From positions 372,001 through 436,000 of the forward strand of contig NW_026515468.1 in the NCBI RefSeq assembly GCF_014898815.1: a DNA stretch of 64,000 nt. The letters run 5' to 3'. The position numbers and the translations under genes were made by a program. This DNA comes from Panonychus citri (Eukaryota; Arthropoda; Arachnida; Trombidiformes; Tetranychidae). How positions within the stretch are numbered: the stretch's first letter is position 1; each line of letters begins with the position of its first letter. Under the pieces are notes generated by a model. It was given only the letters and a program-made list of their open reading frames with translations. It was not told where the DNA came from and ran no database searches. This document shows positions 63,950-64,000 of the stretch, piece after piece.

Positions 63950-64000
63950 CTAGAAATGGAAAACAATCACTTAATTACTAACTTGCAATTCGGATGAGAG

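Noticed and set aside
1..64000. tRNA, rRNA, CRISPR array, transposase or viral genes
   Set aside because: Reading both strands I found no cloverleaf with conserved boxes, no regularly spaced repeats, and no mobile-element or viral protein motifs.

Overview
The window is AT-rich animal genomic DNA: spliced genes with GT-AG introns, no operons, and abundant GA/CT and GAT/ATC simple repeats. The best-recognised gene is a class 2 (secreted, Sema-2a type) semaphorin, a type characteristic of arthropods and other invertebrates. The other genes (Y14, homogentisate dioxygenase, a peptide-receptor-like GPCR) are general animal genes. I would call this an arthropod, possibly a mite or other chelicerate. 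That last step is an impression from composition and gene style, not something the sequence proves.

Layout. Positions 1-26.7 kb hold no gene I can support, only AT-rich DNA with microsatellites and a few short palindromes. Sema-2a runs on the + strand from 27,392 to 53,486 in seven coding exons (709 residues). Two of its introns are about 11.7 kb and 10.1 kb, with no nested gene seen. A second + strand gene (54,949-57,462, three coding exons, 581 residues) encodes a nuclear protein with a C2H2 finger, an eight-cysteine module resembling a nuclear-receptor DNA-binding domain, and a C-terminal CXXC finger. I do not recognise an ortholog. A degraded rhodopsin-type GPCR (60,455-61,825) follows, lying between two highly similar direct repeats (58,796-59,878 and 61,839-62,587). 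Then come the exon junction complex gene RBM8A/Y14 (62,662-63,478, four exons, 171 residues) and, convergent on the - strand, the last exon of homogentisate 1,2-dioxygenase (63,818-63,949), whose remainder lies beyond the window.

The genes do not form a pathway: axon guidance, chromatin or transcription, RNA processing and tyrosine breakdown are simply neighbours. The most interesting points are: (1) the C2H2 + receptor-like zinc module + CXXC protein; (2) an AGATGGCG motif, resembling Drosophila CTCF or YY1/Pho sites, upstream of each gene start and inside both direct repeats, present as an inverted pair upstream of Sema-2a; (3) the duplicated Y14 upstream region bracketing a GPCR pseudogene; (4) a perfect 26-bp inverted repeat upstream of Sema-2a and a 16-bp palindrome found twice, 5.6 kb apart. 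Exon boundaries were derived by hand from splice consensus, reading-frame continuity and family alignment from memory. No database search was run.
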